A stretch of DNA of 13,289 nt from SVTX01 sp045638125. Its GTDB lineage: Bacteria > Bacillota > Clostridia > Oscillospirales > CAG-272. Where the stretch lies: contig JAZUAS010000011.1 in assembly GCA_045638125.1 (NCBI GenBank), positions 1 to 13,289 on the forward strand, written 5' to 3'. Positions 1 to 5,430 of the stretch are shown here, piece after piece. The notes under the pieces were generated by a model, which was not told the origin of the DNA, searched no databases, and saw only the letters and a list, made by a program, of their open reading frames with translations. Numbering within the stretch: the stretch's first letter is position 1; every line of letters begins with the position of its first letter. A program made the translations under genes and the position numbers.

Positions 1-50
1 CGTCCTGGGAGCCAAGGAGTTGTCCCTCTCTATTGTCTTCCTAAGACCGC

Positions 51-1181
51 TTGGCCTCCGACTTGATCCCCCTCTGCAAGCTCACGCAGAACGAGCTTCA
101 ACAGTTCTATGCACGGCTGAAAAAAGGTGGACGGAAAAAGCACGTGGAGAAGTTCGGCGTTGGCTTATCCGACAGAATGGTACGCTCCTGCCACACCACC
201 TGCCGAACCGCACTCGAAAAGGCAGTGGTCGAAGGTCTTATCACGACAAATCCTGCTATCGGTTGTAAGCTACCGCCGAAGAAAGCAAAGGAGATGCAGG
301 TGCTGACGCAGGCAGAAATCCTACGCTTCCTTACACGAGCGAAAGAGGAAGGCTACTACGAAATGTTCCTTCTCGAGCTGACCACTGGAATGCGCCGAGG
401 GGAGATCATAGGGCTGAAATGGCGTGATCTGAATATACAGACAGGCGAGCTCAGCATCTCACGGCAGGTTGTCAAAGCAGGCAAATCGATAGAAATAACC
501 GCACCCAAGACTAAGTCTTCAATACGCACCATCCTTCTTCCGCCCGATATGATAGAAATTCTCGCAGAGCTAAAGAAGCATACCCACGGCGAGTGGATGT
601 TCCCGTCACCCGTAAAAGAGGGAGAACCGAGGAATCCCTCGTCGGTATATCACCGTTTCCAACTGATACTCGAAAGGTCGCACTGCAAGAAAATACGCTT
701 CCACGACCTACGCCATACCTTCGCTACGATGGCACTCGAAAACGGCATGGACATCAAGACACTTTCCGCTATGATAGGTCACATAAGCTCGGAAACGACC
801 TTGAACATCTACAGCCACATTACCGACACCATGCAACAGCAAGCGGCGGTTCGTATTGACCGAGAAATCGGCGGTACAGACGCCGAAATGCCGACGATAA
901 CCGAAAGCAAGGCAAGTACCGAGCCAAGCCGTGATATCGCCACAGAAACGGTTTTTGAGCCGTACAAGCCCAAGATAAGAAAGAGCGGCACCGGTTGCGT
1001 GTATCAGATCAACGACACCCTTTGGGAAGGCAGCTTCTATCCGAGAATGCCAGATGGCAAGCGGAAGAAATTCAACGTCTACGCCAAGACGAGAGAAGAA
1101 TGCGAAAAGCTACTCGAAGAATTGATTGCTGAGAAGAAAGCGGAGATCGCAGCCGAAAAGAAAAAAGCGAAAACCGCCTAA
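51..1181 (+). CDS. Tyrosine site-specific integrase, 5'-incomplete or frameshifted
   Basis: This is a tyrosine recombinase that would integrate and excise a mobile element. Counting from the TTG at 51, the catalytic set is complete: Arg115 (TGMRRGE), Lys in PKTK (153/155), HDLR (His218, Arg221), His244 (GH) and nucleophile Tyr254 (NIYSHI). The C-terminal part (about 303-370) has the YKPKIRKSGTG block followed by a Lys/Glu-rich helix, as in integrases of Firmicute elements. The N-terminus is wrong: the frame begins with the core-binding motif LTQNELQQFY, so the arm-binding domain and about 60-100 residues are missing. A TAA lies in frame at 42-44, TTG 51 has no ribosome binding site, and frame 2 at 2-25 reads VLGAKELS, which resembles the stretch expected just before. 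A frameshifted pseudogene is therefore likely, although the catalytic domain is intact. Its 3' end faces tRNA-Pro 252 bases away, the usual int-tRNA layout. Confidence 0.85.
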   Translation: MASDLIPLCKLTQNELQQFYARLKKGGRKKHVEKFGVGLSDRMVRSCHTTCRTALEKAVVEGLITTNPAIGCKLPPKKAKEMQVLTQAEILRFLTRAKEEGYYEMFLLELTTGMRRGEIIGLKWRDLNIQTGELSISRQVVKAGKSIEITAPKTKSSIRTILLPPDMIEILAELKKHTHGEWMFPSPVKEGEPRNPSSVYHRFQLILERSHCKKIRFHDLRHTFATMALENGMDIKTLSAMIGHISSETTLNIYSHITDTMQQQAAVRIDREIGGTDAEMPTITESKASTEPSRDIATETVFEPYKPKIRKSGTGCVYQINDTLWEGSFYPRMPDGKRKKFNVYAKTREECEKLLEELIAEKKAEIAAEKKKAKTA

Positions 1182-1189
1182 ATGCCAAA

Positions 1190-1220
1190 GAGGGCTGACG
1201 AAACAAAATCGTCAGCCCTC
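1190..1220 (+). terminator. Hairpin after the integrase gene
   Basis: A perfect 12-bp inverted repeat (GAGGGCTGACGA with its complement) encloses a 7-base A-rich loop, 8 bases after the integrase stop codon. It is followed by AAAATTT rather than a good U-tract, so it may be a weak terminator or an RNA-stabilising 3' hairpin. Confidence 0.6.
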
Positions 1221-1296
1221 AAAATTTGCGGTGCAGTAGGCAAAGAAAAGGATTTTTCAAAAAAAGCTGTAAAAGTATTCAAAATTCAGTTAAAAA

Positions 1297-1311
1297 CGGT
1301 GTCTTGTTCCC
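1297..1311 (+). repeat. Candidate attachment-core direct repeat, copy 1
   Basis: The sequence CGGTGTCTTGTTCCC recurs at 1666-1680 with one mismatch. The other copy is fused to the anticodon region of a truncated tRNA-Pro, and on the minus strand the repeat resembles the anticodon-to-variable region of tRNA-Pro. This fits an att-type core, but that is inference. Confidence 0.4.
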
Positions 1312-1374
1312 TGAGATTGCGCTCGGGGTAAAATCATCGGTGAATTTTTGAACCATTAAACGAACACAATATAC

Positions 1375-1414
1375 AAAAAATCAGCCCTAATCTTGCGAAA
1401 AGGACTGATTTTTT
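1375..1414 (-). terminator. Intrinsic terminator after tRNA-Pro
   Basis: The arms AAAAAATCAG-C-CCT and AGG-A-CTGATTTTTT form a stem with one internal mismatch. A run of T follows on the minus strand, starting about 18 bases past the tRNA 3' end. The arms also provide T's on the plus strand, so it could act in both directions and insulate the integrase transcript. Confidence 0.7.
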
Positions 1415-1432
1415 GTGCATAAAGCACTAATT

Positions 1433-1508
1433 TGGTCGGAGTGACAGGGTTCGAACCTGCGGCATCGACGTCCCAAACGTCGCGCGCTACCAACTGCGCC
1501 ACACCCCG
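1433..1508 (-). tRNA. tRNA-Pro (anticodon UGG)
   Basis: A complete 76-base cloverleaf can be built. The acceptor arm is CGGGGTG paired with CACTCCG (one G-U), the D stem is GCGC/GCGC, the anticodon stem CGACG/CGTCG encloses loop TTTGGGA with anticodon TGG, and the T arm is GCAGG-TTCGAAC-CCTGT. It is followed by discriminator A and an encoded CCA. A 5' CGGGGTG is typical of bacterial tRNA-Pro. UGG can read all four proline codons with wobble modification. The gene lies between the integrase and a truncated second tRNA-Pro, and between two copies of a putative att core. No good promoter is visible immediately upstream on the minus strand; only TTGACC motifs inside short repeats were found. Confidence 0.96.
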
Positions 1509-1548
1509 ATGAGTGAAAAATATTCGATTTTTAGGTCAATTTCCGTAA

Positions 1549-1570
1549 GTGGTCAAACATGTGGTCAAAC
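1549..1570 (+). repeat. Paired 10-base direct repeats (possible integrase arm-type sites)
   Basis: GTGGTCAAAC occurs twice, at 1549-1558 and 1561-1570, separated by AT. A shorter GGTCAA lies at 1534-1539. Closely spaced decamers like these beside a tRNA and an integrase resemble arm-type binding sites of tyrosine integrases. No binding can be shown from sequence alone. Confidence 0.4.
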
Positions 1571-1665
1571 CGTTTTTATAGAGAATTTTGCGAGAGAGTG
1601 AAGTGCTGAAAAAGTCAGTGTTTACAAGGCTTTTCGGCGTTTTTTGCTTTGGGATACCTTGGGGG

Positions 1666-1680
1666 CGGTGTCTTGCTCCC
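1666..1680 (+). repeat. Candidate attachment-core direct repeat, copy 2
   Basis: CGGTGTCTTGCTCCC matches 14 of 15 bases of 1297-1311. It joins directly to the anticodon loop of the truncated tRNA-Pro at 1675-1714. If this is an attachment scar, the crossover would lie in the anticodon/variable region of the tRNA gene. Confidence 0.4.
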
Positions 1681-1714
1681 AAAGCTAGCGCGCTACCAAT
1701 TGCGCCACACCTCG
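1675..1714 (-). pseudogene. Truncated tRNA-Pro(UGG), 5' half only
   Basis: On the minus strand this reads acceptor 5' strand CGAGGTG, a D arm with GCGC/GCGC stem, anticodon-stem strand CTAGC and loop TTTGGGA with the TGG anticodon. After GGGAGC the sequence leaves the tRNA pattern: the partner strand should be GCTAG but reads GCAAG, and no T arm, acceptor 3' strand or CCA follows. It differs from the intact tRNA-Pro in the anticodon stem and acceptor, so it is a second proline tRNA gene that lost its 3' half, not a recent copy of the neighbour. Confidence 0.75.
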
Positions 1715-1748
1715 ATAAATATTAAATTGTATTAAACCCGCGCAATTG
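1696..1748 (+). repeat. 53-base perfect direct repeat, copy 1
   Basis: These 53 bases recur without mismatch at 1893-1945. The repeat holds the first 19 bases of the truncated tRNA-Pro (minus strand), then an AT-rich stretch, ending in ACCCGCGCAATTG. Confidence 0.9.
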
Positions 1749-1892
1749 TACGCTTGTAAAACTTAAATTCGCACGCGCTTCCTGTTGTGACTAAGCCTCT
1801 GTCTTCGTTGCGTTGCAACTCGCCAATCGCCAAGTCACTGCCACTCGAAAAATCTCCCTTCGTCTGCCACAGGCAGCGGTCGATTTTTCTCC
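1749..1892. other. 144-base non-coding segment between 53-base repeats, with hairpin
   Basis: This segment lies exactly between the two 53-base repeats. It contains a hairpin at 1847-1889: GAAAAATC pairs with GATTTTTC, and CTGCC/GGCAG with a 3-base loop pairs inside. Open frames cross it, but they also cross the repeats and tRNA remnants, have no ribosome binding site and show no recognisable domain. It may be a small dispersed element or a remnant of one. Confidence 0.5.
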
Positions 1893-1945
1893 CCAATTGC
1901 GCCACACCTCGATAAATATTAAATTGTATTAAACCCGCGCAATTG
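1893..1945 (+). repeat. 53-base perfect direct repeat, copy 2
   Basis: Identical to 1696-1748. The first 19 bases are again a tRNA-Pro 5' end (acceptor plus start of D arm, minus strand), but here the tRNA similarity stops at once and changes into the 144-base segment. The last bases overlap a third copy of the CAATTGCGCCACAC motif (1940-1953). Confidence 0.9.
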
Positions 1946-1959
1946 CGCCACACGCGGGT
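1933..1959 (-). other. GC-rich hairpin with tRNA-like loop
   Basis: ACCCGCG (1933-1939) and CGCGGGT (1953-1959) form a perfect 7-bp stem around a 13-base loop that is itself the tRNA D-arm motif TGTGGCGCAATTG on the minus strand. It is a third tRNA-Pro-like fragment at the edge of the repeat region. No U-tract follows, so it is not called a terminator. Confidence 0.4.
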
Positions 1960-2068
1960 CTCATGCCAATATATTATATCAAAGCTTGGCGCATTTGTCA
2001 AGCCTTATTATTGCAAATAATTTTATTATGTTGTTTTATAATTTTTCTTCCAATTTGATAAAATAAAA

Positions 2069-2109
2069 GTGGAGAGAATTGGTTTTTGTTCAAAGCCTAT
2101 TCTCTCCAC
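2069..2109 (-). terminator. Intrinsic terminator, minus strand
   Basis: A perfect 11-bp stem (GTGGAGAGAAT with ATTCTCTCCAC) continues inward after one T-T mismatch into a further 6 pairs with a 5-base loop. On the minus strand it is followed by TTTTATTTTATC, a good U-tract; the plus-strand side has none. A leftward transcript therefore probably ends here, although no recognised gene lies directly upstream of it. Confidence 0.7.
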
Positions 2110-2121
2110 AAGTTTATCTAT

Positions 2122-2208
2122 TTACGCAAGCGCGATCAGATGGAAGCGGCGTCCGCGACGACGCAACCGTGAAACTCTGCGTTTTATCGCTGTAAAAAAG
2201 TTTTTCAT
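2122..2208 (-). CDS. Possible small basic protein, 28 residues (tentative)
   Basis: An ATG-initiated frame encodes a very arginine-rich peptide that begins MKNFFTAIKRR and ends in RRFHLIALA. Its stop codon is 12 bases before a minus-strand intrinsic terminator, and the stretch is visibly GC-richer than its AT-rich surroundings. Against it: no strong ribosome binding site precedes the ATG (only a GGGACGG about 10 bases away), a second frame is also open across the same stretch for about 46 codons, and the product matches no family I recognise. It could equally be the 3' part of a small non-coding RNA. The terminator is stronger evidence for a leftward transcript than the codons are for a protein. 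Confidence 0.25.
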   Translation of the reverse strand: MKNFFTAIKRRVSRLRRRGRRFHLIALA

Positions 2209-2301
2209 GCAAATTACCGTCCCAACAAGCCGTCTTGGGTATTACAAAAGGAAATTAAGTGAATTTTTGAATTGCCGCAAAAATCCAAGAAAAGAGATTT
2301 T

Positions 2302-2335
2302 GGACAGGTAGCTACGTTACGCTTTAGCTATGCCC
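2302..2335. other. Hairpin in the 2209-2475 intergenic region
   Basis: GGACA, GG, TAGCTA, a 10-base loop, TAGCTA and TGCCC form a stem with a 2-base bulge and one G-T pair. It has no clear U-tract on either strand. Apart from this hairpin and a weak minus-strand promoter, I see nothing in 2209-2475; it is AT-rich and rich in stop codons. Confidence 0.4.
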
Positions 2336-2369
2336 AATAGTATTTTACGCAAAAACAGCAAAGTTATTA

Positions 2370-2397
2370 ATTATATCTCGTTAGCAATACATGGAAA
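2370..2397 (-). promoter_or_regulatory. Weak possible minus-strand promoter
   Basis: On the minus strand TTTCCA (2392-2397) and a perfect TATAAT (2370-2375) are 16 bases apart. This would start a leftward RNA of about 300 bases ending at the terminator at 2069-2109. The -35 box is poor and the region is AT-rich, so chance is a real alternative. Confidence 0.3.
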
Positions 2398-2475
2398 CGT
2401 AGGTAAATCAAGATAAAAAACGCCTCAAATAGCATAAATATACCACGGTGTTCCTTTTGTGGAAAATATTGTTCC

Positions 2476-2504
2476 TTGAACCACGCTTTTTCTTATGATA
2501 CAAT
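2476..2504 (+). promoter_or_regulatory. Sigma-A promoter of the cell-wall hydrolase gene
   Basis: TTGAAC and TACAAT are separated by exactly 17 bases, and the expected start is near 2511. An inverted repeat, CCACGC (2481-2486) and GCGTGG (2509-2514), brackets the -10 box: one arm overlaps the end of the -35 box and the other lies at the start site. It could be an operator. Confidence 0.75.
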
Positions 2505-2542
2505 ATATGCGTGGCCAAATAAAGACGAAAGGAGATGTTTTA

Positions 2543-3490
2543 TTGAAGAACAAAAAAAGATTAATGACATTGGCAATAGTTGCCGCTATGATTTTGGCAA
2601 GCTCGCCTACCTTGATGGCGAGCGCCACTGAGAACAAGGAGGGTGGCTTGGGTTATGGCACAACACAAATCGTGGAGACCGACACTGCCACAGCCGACGC
2701 GCGCACGTCGGAGACGTCAAGAGCGATTCCGTCCGGCGCGTACAATATCAATTTAAATGTAAACGGACGGAGCGTGCTTCGCGGCAGAGTTTTCAACCTC
2801 GGAGGAATAACCTACGTTCCAATGTTCGCGTTTGCGGATTGGCTTGGAAACTTTACATATTCCTACAATTCCGGCAAGGCGACGGCGAAGGTGGAGGGCG
2901 AAAATCTTGAGATCACCGCGCATGCGGGCGACCTTTACATTATCGCCAACGACCGCTATTTTTACACCGGTAGAGAGGTCATTGAGTTTGGAGGGGAGAT
3001 ATACGTTCCTATCCTGCCCATGACCAAGGCTCTTAATTCTCGAGTTCAGTGGAGAGATGATATTAACGGCTTTTACGTCAGCTCCGGTGACACCAGACTT
3101 TTAAAGAATGCTTCTCAGGTCTACCGTGACGACGAGGTTTTCTGGCTTGCCAGAATAATTTCCGCTGAAGCACAAGGCGAGCCGATGAACGGCAAGATAG
3201 CCGTAGGTAACGTGGTTCTTAACCGCGTGCGCTCGTCGGCATATCCCAACACTATTTACGGCGTTATTTTTGACAAAAAATACGGAGTGCAGTTTTCACC
3301 CGTGGCAAATGGCACTATATACAACACGCCTACGCCCGACAGTATAATTGCCGCCAAGATGTGTCTTGAGGGCTATTCACTTTCAAGTGAGATCTTGTAT
3401 TTTGTCAATCCCAAGGTTGCGCCCAACTCGTGGATAGCGCAAAACAGGTCCTACGCCTTTACAGTAGGAAATCACGCTTTCTTTGAGTGA
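2543..3490 (+). CDS. Secreted SleB-family cell-wall hydrolase with copper-amine-oxidase-like domain
   Basis: A 315-residue exported hydrolase that probably cuts peptidoglycan, as SleB/CwlJ enzymes do in spore germination or wall turnover. Residues 1-28 are a signal peptide (KNKKR, hydrophobic core, MASA-T). Residues about 65-180 contain two copies of the short strand pattern typical of copper-amine-oxidase N-terminal-like stalk domains (GITYVPM, GEIYVPI), which in Firmicutes are non-catalytic wall or surface modules. Residues 197-315 are the Hydrolase_2 (SleB) domain: LARIISAEAQGE with the putative catalytic Glu209, AVGNVVLNRV, and QFSPVANGTIYNTP. TTG 2543 is chosen because AAAGGAG lies 8 bases upstream and the signal peptide starts there. 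The in-frame ATG at 2495 overlaps the promoter -10 box, so it cannot be in the transcript. The gene stands alone between its own promoter and terminator. Family assignment is firm; a role in germination is inference. Confidence 0.92.
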   Translation: MKNKKRLMTLAIVAAMILASSPTLMASATENKEGGLGYGTTQIVETDTATADARTSETSRAIPSGAYNINLNVNGRSVLRGRVFNLGGITYVPMFAFADWLGNFTYSYNSGKATAKVEGENLEITAHAGDLYIIANDRYFYTGREVIEFGGEIYVPILPMTKALNSRVQWRDDINGFYVSSGDTRLLKNASQVYRDDEVFWLARIISAEAQGEPMNGKIAVGNVVLNRVRSSAYPNTIYGVIFDKKYGVQFSPVANGTIYNTPTPDSIIAAKMCLEGYSLSSEILYFVNPKVAPNSWIAQNRSYAFTVGNHAFFE

Positions 3491-3496
3491 TGAAGC

Positions 3497-3536
3497 AACC
3501 CCCGACGGGCTCAAAATCCCGTCGGGGGTTTGTTTT
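3497..3536 (+). terminator. Strong intrinsic terminator between convergent units
   Basis: A perfect 13-bp stem (AACCCCCGACGGG and its complement) with an 8-base loop is followed by TGTTTT, 6 bases after the hydrolase stop. It also lies just past the ppa stop on the opposite strand. The minus-strand U-tract is poor, but it could end leftward transcripts too. Confidence 0.92.
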
Positions 3537-3540
3537 CATG

Positions 3541-4080
3541 TTAATTTAATTTGCCGTTTCTGAGCTTTTTGTAGTCCTCAATGGCTCTTGAGACAATTTC
3601 CTCGGCTTCTGCTCTGTCGAAGAGCTCTTTTACTGCGGTCTGCTTGTTTTCAAGCTGCTTGTATACCAGGAAAAAGTGCATTATTTCGTCAAAGATGTGG
3701 GGAGGAAGCTCGTCGATCGATTTAATGCCCTTGTAGGTGGGGTCGGAGACGGGAAGAGCGATGATCTTGTCGTCCTGCTTGCCGCTGTCTATCATTCGCA
3801 TAGCGCCGATAGGATAGACCTGAACGAGAGTCATAGGGACGATTGGCTCGGCGCAGAGGACGAGAACGTCAAGGGGGTCTCCGTCATCTGCATATGTGCG
3901 GGGGATAAATCCGTAGTTCGCGGGATAGTGGGTCGCGGTGTAAAGAATACGGTCGAGGCGGAGCATACCTGTCTCCTTGTCAAGCTCGTATTTGCACTTG
4001 CTGCCCTTTGATATCTCAATAACTGCGGAAAAATCATTAGGGTTAATGTCTTTTTCGGGAAAATCGTGCCAGATGTTCAT
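3541..4080 (-). CDS. ppa: Inorganic pyrophosphatase, family I
   Basis: This cytoplasmic enzyme hydrolyses pyrophosphate to two phosphates, pulling DNA, RNA, protein and activated-sugar synthesis forward. At 179 residues it has the usual length of bacterial family I enzymes. The metal-binding signature DDGDPLD is present (Asp66, Asp68, Asp71), followed by Asp98, Asp103 and Lys105 in MIDSGKQDDK, Glu22, Arg44 and Tyr140-Lys141; all match the E. coli active-site set shifted by about one residue. The start is ATG 4080 with AAGGAGG at 4087-4093. It is the last gene of the minus-strand operon, 42 bases after obg. Many Clostridia use the unrelated manganese-dependent family II enzyme, so a family I enzyme is a useful lineage marker. 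I see no missing catalytic residue. Confidence 0.97.
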   Translation of the reverse strand: MNIWHDFPEKDINPNDFSAVIEISKGSKCKYELDKETGMLRLDRILYTATHYPANYGFIPRTYADDGDPLDVLVLCAEPIVPMTLVQVYPIGAMRMIDSGKQDDKIIALPVSDPTYKGIKSIDELPPHIFDEIMHFFLVYKQLENKQTAVKELFDRAEAEEIVSRAIEDYKKLRNGKLN

Positions 4081-4122
4081 ATGTGACCTCCTTAAATAGT
4101 TGACGTGGTTTACGGTTAAGGA

Positions 4123-5403
4123 TTATTTAACGTAATCAAATTCGAAATCGTAGATAGAAACGGTGTCACCGTCGTGGCATCCCTTTGCTTCAAGAGCCTT
4201 GAACACGCCGCTCTTGTCAAGCACTCTCTGGAAGAAGTTTAGAGAATCGTAGTTGTCAAAGTTGATCTGACCCATAAGGTTATAGAGCCACTCTCCCTCG
4301 ACGATATACTTTCCGTGATCAAACGTGATGGTGGTCTGCTTGCCGCCCTCGGTGAATTTGTCGCTTTCGTCATAGTCTGCTTCGTAGACGGTGATCGGGG
4401 GCAGATCGCGAAGTCTTCTTGCCACCATAGCCACCATCTCTTCCAGATTTTCACCGGTGTATGCGGAAATATACATCATTTCCCATCCGTTTTCCTTTAC
4501 GAACGCCTCAAATTTGTCAACGTCAACGATTTCACGGTCAAGCGAGTCTACCTTGTTGGCGATGATTATCTGTGGGCGTTCAGCAAGCTGGGGGCTGTAA
4601 CGCTCAAGCTCGCGGTTAATGGTGATGATATCGTCTACGGGATCTCTGCCCTCGAATGCCGAGATGTCTACAACGTGCAAAAGGAGTCTGCAACGGTCAA
4701 CGTGACGGAGGAATGCGTGACCAAGTCCTGCACCGTCTGCCGCGCCCTCGATAAGACCGGGAATGTCTGCCGCTACAAATCCGCTCTCGCCTCCTGTGGA
4801 AACAACTCCGAGGTTAGGGGAGAGGGTGGTGAAGTGGTAGTCCGCGATCTTGGGCTTTGCCGAAGAGATGACCGAAAGAATAGAGGATTTACCCACGCTG
4901 GGCATACCGATAAGTCCAACGTCCGCAAGCATTTTAAGCTCGAGAAGAACCTCTCTCTCCTCGCCCTTCGTGCCGTTCTTTGCAAACATAGGTGTCTGAC
5001 GGGTAGGGGTAGCAAAGTGCTTGTTTCCCCAACCTCCGCGACCGCCCTTGCAGCAGAGGAAGTCTGCACCGTCGTTTTCGGACATATCGTGGATTATCTT
5101 GCCACTTTCGGGGTCTTTTATCAGCGTTCCGGGGGGAACCATAATATAAATATCGTCGGCAGTTGCTCCGTGGAACTTGGAGCCCGAGCCGTCGCCGCCG
5201 TTGCCTGCAACGAATTTTCTCTTGTAACGGAACGCAAGCAGAGTGTTGGAGCCGGGATCGACACGGAAGATGATGTTGCCTCCGTTGCCGCCGTCACCGC
5301 CGTCGGGACCGCCTGCGGCTACGTATTTTTCTCTGTGGAAAGCGATAGCGCCGTTACCGCCGTTACCGGCTTTTACATAAATTTTTATATTATCTATAAA
5401 CAT
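4123..5403 (-). CDS. obg: Obg-family GTPase (ribosome assembly)
   Basis: Obg/CgtA binds the 50S subunit late in assembly and links growth to (p)ppGpp and, in spore formers, to stress and sporulation. The 426 residues show three parts: the glycine-rich Obg fold (1-157, with repeated GGNGGN and GGDGG), the GTPase domain (158-330) and the C-terminal OCT/DUF1967 domain (about 350-426, KYIVEGEW at 365-372) found in Firmicute and Actinobacterial Obg. G motifs are all present: GMPSVGKS (166-173), TTLSPN (192-197), DIPG (213-216), NKVD (283-286) and SAYTG (313-317). ATG 5403 has AAAGGAGG at 5412-5419. It lies 27 bases after the two-TM hypothetical gene and 42 before ppa. The long open frame on the opposite strand is a composition shadow of the glycine-rich region. 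Confidence 0.98.
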   Translation of the reverse strand: MFIDNIKIYVKAGNGGNGAIAFHREKYVAAGGPDGGDGGNGGNIIFRVDPGSNTLLAFRYKRKFVAGNGGDGSGSKFHGATADDIYIMVPPGTLIKDPESGKIIHDMSENDGADFLCCKGGRGGWGNKHFATPTRQTPMFAKNGTKGEEREVLLELKMLADVGLIGMPSVGKSSILSVISSAKPKIADYHFTTLSPNLGVVSTGGESGFVAADIPGLIEGAADGAGLGHAFLRHVDRCRLLLHVVDISAFEGRDPVDDIITINRELERYSPQLAERPQIIIANKVDSLDREIVDVDKFEAFVKENGWEMMYISAYTGENLEEMVAMVARRLRDLPPITVYEADYDESDKFTEGGKQTTITFDHGKYIVEGEWLYNLMGQINFDNYDSLNFFQRVLDKSGVFKALEAKGCHDGDTVSIYDFEFDYVK

Positions 5404-5430
5404 TGAATATTCCTCCTTTCAAGGGGGGGA

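Noticed and set aside
1696..1945. CRISPR array
   Set aside because: Only two repeats, 53 bases long, with a 144-base spacer of hairpin sequence and no cas genes.
1732..2001. 89-codon minus-strand frame across the repeat region
   Set aside because: It runs through one whole 53-base repeat, the 144-base segment and tRNA remnants. It has no ribosome binding site or recognisable domain, so it is treated as repeat-derived.
2069..2311. 80-codon plus-strand frame
   Set aside because: Its start lies inside the terminator hairpin and there is no ribosome binding site.
2495..2542. Upstream ATG start for the cell-wall hydrolase
   Set aside because: It overlaps the promoter -10 box and precedes the expected transcript start; TTG 2543 has an ideal ribosome binding site and begins a signal peptide.
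4315..5406. Long plus-strand open frame (363 codons) opposite obg
   Set aside because: It is the antisense shadow of the glycine-rich Obg gene, which has all G motifs and a clear ribosome binding site. The shadow has no ribosome binding site and its product shows low-complexity valine/alanine/glycine runs.
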